DNA of 8,586 nucleotides from Chloroflexota bacterium (GTDB lineage Bacteria; Chloroflexota; DTOL01; JACQYG01): positions 1 to 8,586 of the forward strand of contig JACQYG010000162.1 of assembly GCA_016208345.1 (NCBI GenBank), read 5' to 3'. How positions within the stretch are numbered: position 1 is the stretch's first letter; each line of letters begins with the position of its first letter. This document shows positions 6,504 through 8,586 of the stretch, one piece after another. The notes below the pieces were generated by a model, which made no database searches, had not been told where the DNA came from, and was given only the letters and a program-made list of their open reading frames with translations. The position numbers and the translations under genes were made by a program.

Positions 6504-6552
6504 TTTCTCCTGCAGATGGAATGGCTGCCTGGGCTACCGGAGGGAGGATGGG

Positions 6553-8220
6553 ATGCGCAGCGATACGATAAAGAAGGGCTTTCAGCGGGCGCCGCACCGC
6601 TCGCTCCTTAAAGCTGTCGGTGTGAAGGACGAAGACCTCGCGAAACCCTTCATCGCCGTCGCCAACTCCTACGTGGACATCGTCCCGGGCCACGTGCACC
6701 TGGAGGAATTCGGCCATGTGGTCAAAGAGGCGGTGCGCGCAGCGGGCGGTGTGCCGTTCCTGTTCAACACCATCGGGGTGGACGACGGCATCGCCATGGG
6801 GCACTTCGGGATGAACTACTCGCTGCCCAGCCGCGAGATCATCGCCGACAGCGTGGAGACGATGGTCGCCGCCCACTGGTTCGACGGCCTCATTTGTATT
6901 CCCAACTGCGACAAGATCGTGCCCGGCATGTTGATGGCCGCCATGCGCCTGAACGTGCCGACCATCTTCGTCAGCGGCGGCCCGATGAAGGCCGGCGTGA
7001 CGCCCAGCGGCAAAACGGTGGACCTCATCTCGGTCTTCGAAGGCGTGGGTGCCTTTAAGGCGGGCAGGATCGACGAGGGGGAACTCAAAGAGCTCGAGGA
7101 CTACGCCTGTCCGACCTGTGGCTCGTGCTCCGGCCTGTTCACTGCCAACTCCATGAACTGCCTGTGTGAGGCATTGGGCTTGGCATTGCCCGGCAATGGG
7201 ACGATCCTGGCCGTTGACCCGCGCCGCCGTGAGTTGGCGCGCCGGGCTGCGGGGCAGATCATGAAGCTGATCGAGACGGACCTGAAGCCCCGCGATATCG
7301 TCACCGCCCAGGCCATCGACAACGCCTTCGCCCTGGACATGGCCATGGGTGGCTCCACCAACACCGTGCTGCATGCCATCGCCATCGCCCACGAGGCCGG
7401 TGTCGATTATCCCCTGGCGCGCCTCAACCAGGTGGCTGAGCGCGTGCCCAATATCTGTAAGGTAGCCCCCTCCTCGGATTATCACATGGAGGACGTGGAT
7501 CGTTCCGGCGGTGTGTCGGCCATCCTCAACGAGCTCCTGAAACGGCCCGGCATCTTGCACCCCAATTGCCTGACCGTGACCGGTAAGACGCTGGGCGAGA
7601 ACGTGCGTGGAGTCGAGAGCAAGGACAAGGGCTGCATCCGCCCGCTGGACAATCCCTACAGCCAGACGGGTGGGCTGGCGATCCTCTTCGGCAACCTGGC
7701 CCCGGAAGGGGCGGTGGTGAAGACGGCGGGCATCCAGCCGGAGATGATGCGCCACCGCGGCCCGGCCGTCGTCTTCGACTCCCACGACCAGGCCAACGCT
7801 GGCATCCTCCATGGCAAGGTTAAGCCCGGCGATGTGGTGGTCATTCGCTATGAGGGCCCTGGAGGCGGTCCCGGCATGCCGGAGATGCTGGCGCCCACGT
7901 CGAACATCATGGGCATGGGGCTGGGATCCTCGGTGGCGTTGATCACCGACGGTCGCTTTTCCGGCGGGACGCGCGGCGCGTGTATCGGCCATGTGTCGCC
8001 GGAGGCAGCCGCTGGGGGGCCCATTGCCTTGGTCAAAGACGGTGACATCATAAGCCTGGACATCCCCGCACGCAAACTGGAGGTGGAACTCCCGGAGGAG
8101 GAGCTCCGTGTCCGGCAGGCCTCCTGGCAGCCGGAGCAGAACGGCCGCCTCAGCGGCTGGCTGGCGCGCTACGCCAAGATGGTCACGTCCGGGAGCCAGG
8201 GGGCAGTGCTGCGGTTGTGA
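6553..8220 (+). CDS. ilvD: Dihydroxy-acid dehydratase
   Basis: A complete 555-residue enzyme of the IlvD/Edd family, which dehydrates 2,3-dihydroxyisovalerate and 2,3-dihydroxy-3-methylvalerate to the 2-oxo acids in valine, leucine and isoleucine synthesis. Seen: the N-terminus [26 protein letters not shown] (44-50); the family signature PNCDKIVPG with cluster Cys119; CPTCGSCSG with Cys192 as second ligand and Cys186 and Cys189 nearby; [10 protein letters not shown] (262-271); and [13 protein letters not shown] (463-475) with the catalytic Ser470. The cysteine found near residue 48 in plant-type [2Fe-2S] enzymes is absent, as in the E. coli-like form, which suggests a [4Fe-4S] cluster (inference). 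The ATG at 6553 is chosen for the family N-terminus, an AGGGAGG site just upstream and the promoter at 6475; the frame is open back to 6268 but that part has no IlvD similarity. Its GC is higher than that of the opposite operon. Confidence 0.97.
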   Translation: MRSDTIKKGFQRAPHRSLLKAVGVKDEDLAKPFIAVANSYVDIVPGHVHLEEFGHVVKEAVRAAGGVPFLFNTIGVDDGIAMGHFGMNYSLPSREIIADSVETMVAAHWFDGLICIPNCDKIVPGMLMAAMRLNVPTIFVSGGPMKAGVTPSGKTVDLISVFEGVGAFKAGRIDEGELKELEDYACPTCGSCSGLFTANSMNCLCEALGLALPGNGTILAVDPRRRELARRAAGQIMKLIETDLKPRDIVTAQAIDNAFALDMAMGGSTNTVLHAIAIAHEAGVDYPLARLNQVAERVPNICKVAPSSDYHMEDVDRSGGVSAILNELLKRPGILHPNCLTVTGKTLGENVRGVESKDKGCIRPLDNPYSQTGGLAILFGNLAPEGAVVKTAGIQPEMMRHRGPAVVFDSHDQANAGILHGKVKPGDVVVIRYEGPGGGPGMPEMLAPTSNIMGMGLGSSVALITDGRFSGGTRGACIGHVSPEAAAGGPIALVKDGDIISLDIPARKLEVELPEEELRVRQASWQPEQNGRLSGWLARYAKMVTSGSQGAVLRL

Positions 8221-8297
8221 TGCGCGGTGGTCTAAGCCCGAGAGATCAGACCGGAAGCTGGAGCTGGCTCCCCTCAGTCTCCCGTTGACGAGGGACA

Positions 8298-8317
8298 GCT
8301 CCCCCTCAAGGGGGAGC
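8298..8317. repeat. Perfect 8-bp GC-rich hairpin between ilvD and the prephenate dehydratase
   Basis: GCTCCCCC, loop TCAA, GGGGGAGC: fully complementary arms with a tetraloop, 77 bp after the ilvD stop and ending 27 bp before the chosen GTG of the next gene. No T-run follows, so it is not a typical terminator. C-rich/G-rich palindromes of this kind are common as dispersed REP-like intergenic repeats in many genomes. If the next gene instead starts at ATG 8318, the hairpin would cover its ribosome site. Confidence 0.5.
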
Positions 8318-8344
8318 ATGGGGCTGGCGGGCCTGAGGCGTGGG

Positions 8345-8586
8345 GTGTCTATATCGGTCGCTTTTCAGGGCGAACGTGGTGCATTCAGCGAGGCTGCTGC
8401 CGTCGCCTTCTTTGGCGAATCGGTGGAGACCGTGCCGTGCACCACCTTCGACCAGGTCTTCGCCGAGGTCCAGTCGGGTCGATGCGACCATGGCATCGCC
8501 CCTATTGAAAACTCGCTGACCGGCAGCATCTACCGTATCTACGACCTCTTGCTGCGCAACGAGCTCCTCATTGCGGGCGAGTTCAC
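8345..8586 (+). CDS. pheA: Prephenate dehydratase, N-terminal part (cut by window end)
   Basis: The first 80 residues of a prephenate dehydratase, which converts prephenate to phenylpyruvate for phenylalanine synthesis. The opening SVAFQGERGAFSEAAAVAFF contains the family GxxGxxS motif, and GIAPIENSLTGSI contains the conserved ENS substrate-binding stretch. A monofunctional enzyme is suggested because there is no chorismate mutase domain ahead of the dehydratase motif; the C-terminal ACT regulatory domain would lie beyond the window. I chose GTG 8345 because it gives a family-like short N-terminus and has GAGG 6 nt upstream. ATG 8318, in the same frame, would add nine residues (MGLAGLRRG) and has only a very close G-rich site inside a hairpin. 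It is on the same strand as ilvD, 124 bp downstream, and may be cotranscribed. Confidence 0.88.
   Translation, partial: MSISVAFQGERGAFSEAAAVAFFGESVETVPCTTFDQVFAEVQSGRCDHGIAPIENSLTGSIYRIYDLLLRNELLIAGEF

Larger units (their letters stand above)
5887..6552. other. Divergent regulatory region, no convincing protein gene
   Basis: These 666 bp separate the carboxykinase (minus) from ilvD (plus). A sampled stretch at 6181-6240 is about 42% GC, against about 63% and 75% in sampled lines of the synthase and ilvD. Open frames on both strands are short, with low-complexity or unmatched translations. The region carries the promoters, leader RNA structure, hairpin and palindrome listed separately; between about 6204 and 6474 I see only the palindrome with its flanking arms. 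Confidence 0.7.

Noticed and set aside
6268..6552. 95-residue N-terminal extension of the ilvD frame (from a TTG)
   Set aside because: No IlvD similarity, lower GC, and the best promoter lies inside it at 6475-6503. The ATG at 6553 gives the canonical N-terminus and length.
6204..6552. T-box riboswitch ahead of ilvD
   Set aside because: No T-box core sequence (TGGNACCGCG) or following terminator was found on the plus strand.
6460..8319. 619-residue open frame on the minus strand, antisense to ilvD
   Set aside because: It arises from the high GC3 of ilvD, whose plus-strand translation matches the family end to end. The antisense product is His/Asp/Arg/Gly-rich without recognisable motifs.

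Overview
The window looks like chromosomal DNA from a moderately GC-rich bacterium, probably an anaerobe. It carries two divergent biosynthetic gene sets with a regulatory region of about 665 bp between them. Three features fit Dehalococcoidia or other Chloroflexota, some Clostridia and related anaerobes: an Aquifex-type one-piece aconitase, a citrate synthase candidate of the homocitrate/isopropylmalate synthase fold, and an NAD-IDH/IPMDH-superfamily isocitrate dehydrogenase. This placement is inferred from gene content; there is no rRNA or marker gene here.

Minus-strand unit (reading from about 6133 down to 1): an ATP-type PEP carboxykinase (5886-4096), a Re-citrate synthase/homocitrate synthase-like enzyme (4059-2770), an aconitate hydratase (2777-852) and an isocitrate dehydrogenase (621 to beyond the left edge). 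The first three are tightly packed (36-bp gap, then 8-bp overlap); the last follows after 230 bp. Together they form a complete oxidative half of the TCA cycle: PEP <-> oxaloacetate, oxaloacetate + acetyl-CoA -> citrate -> isocitrate -> 2-oxoglutarate. This is the route by which many anaerobes make glutamate. The serine-containing substrate loop of the dehydrogenase argues for isocitrate over homoisocitrate or isopropylmalate, and so for citrate as the product of the synthase.

Central region (5887-6552): AT-richer than the genes and without a convincing protein gene. On the minus strand there is a near-consensus sigma70 promoter (TTGACA-N17-TATAAA, 6168-6140). It is followed by a leader of about 245 nt that can fold into three nested helices (5983-6057) and then a strong hairpin (5930-5965) just before the carboxykinase RBS. 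The hairpin has two G.U pairs that would be mismatches on the other strand, so it appears built for the minus-strand RNA. This is the best candidate here for an undescribed regulatory element. On the plus strand there is a strong extended -10 promoter for ilvD (6475-6503), a weaker candidate at 6175-6203, and an 18-bp perfect palindrome (6307-6324).

Plus-strand unit: ilvD, dihydroxy-acid dehydratase (6553-8220, complete, clearly more GC-rich than the rest), then a 124-bp gap holding a perfect 8-bp GC hairpin, then the start of a prephenate dehydratase (pheA-like, from 8345, cut by the right edge). The window as a whole is central amino-acid metabolism: carbon skeletons for glutamate on one side, branched-chain amino acids and phenylalanine on the other.
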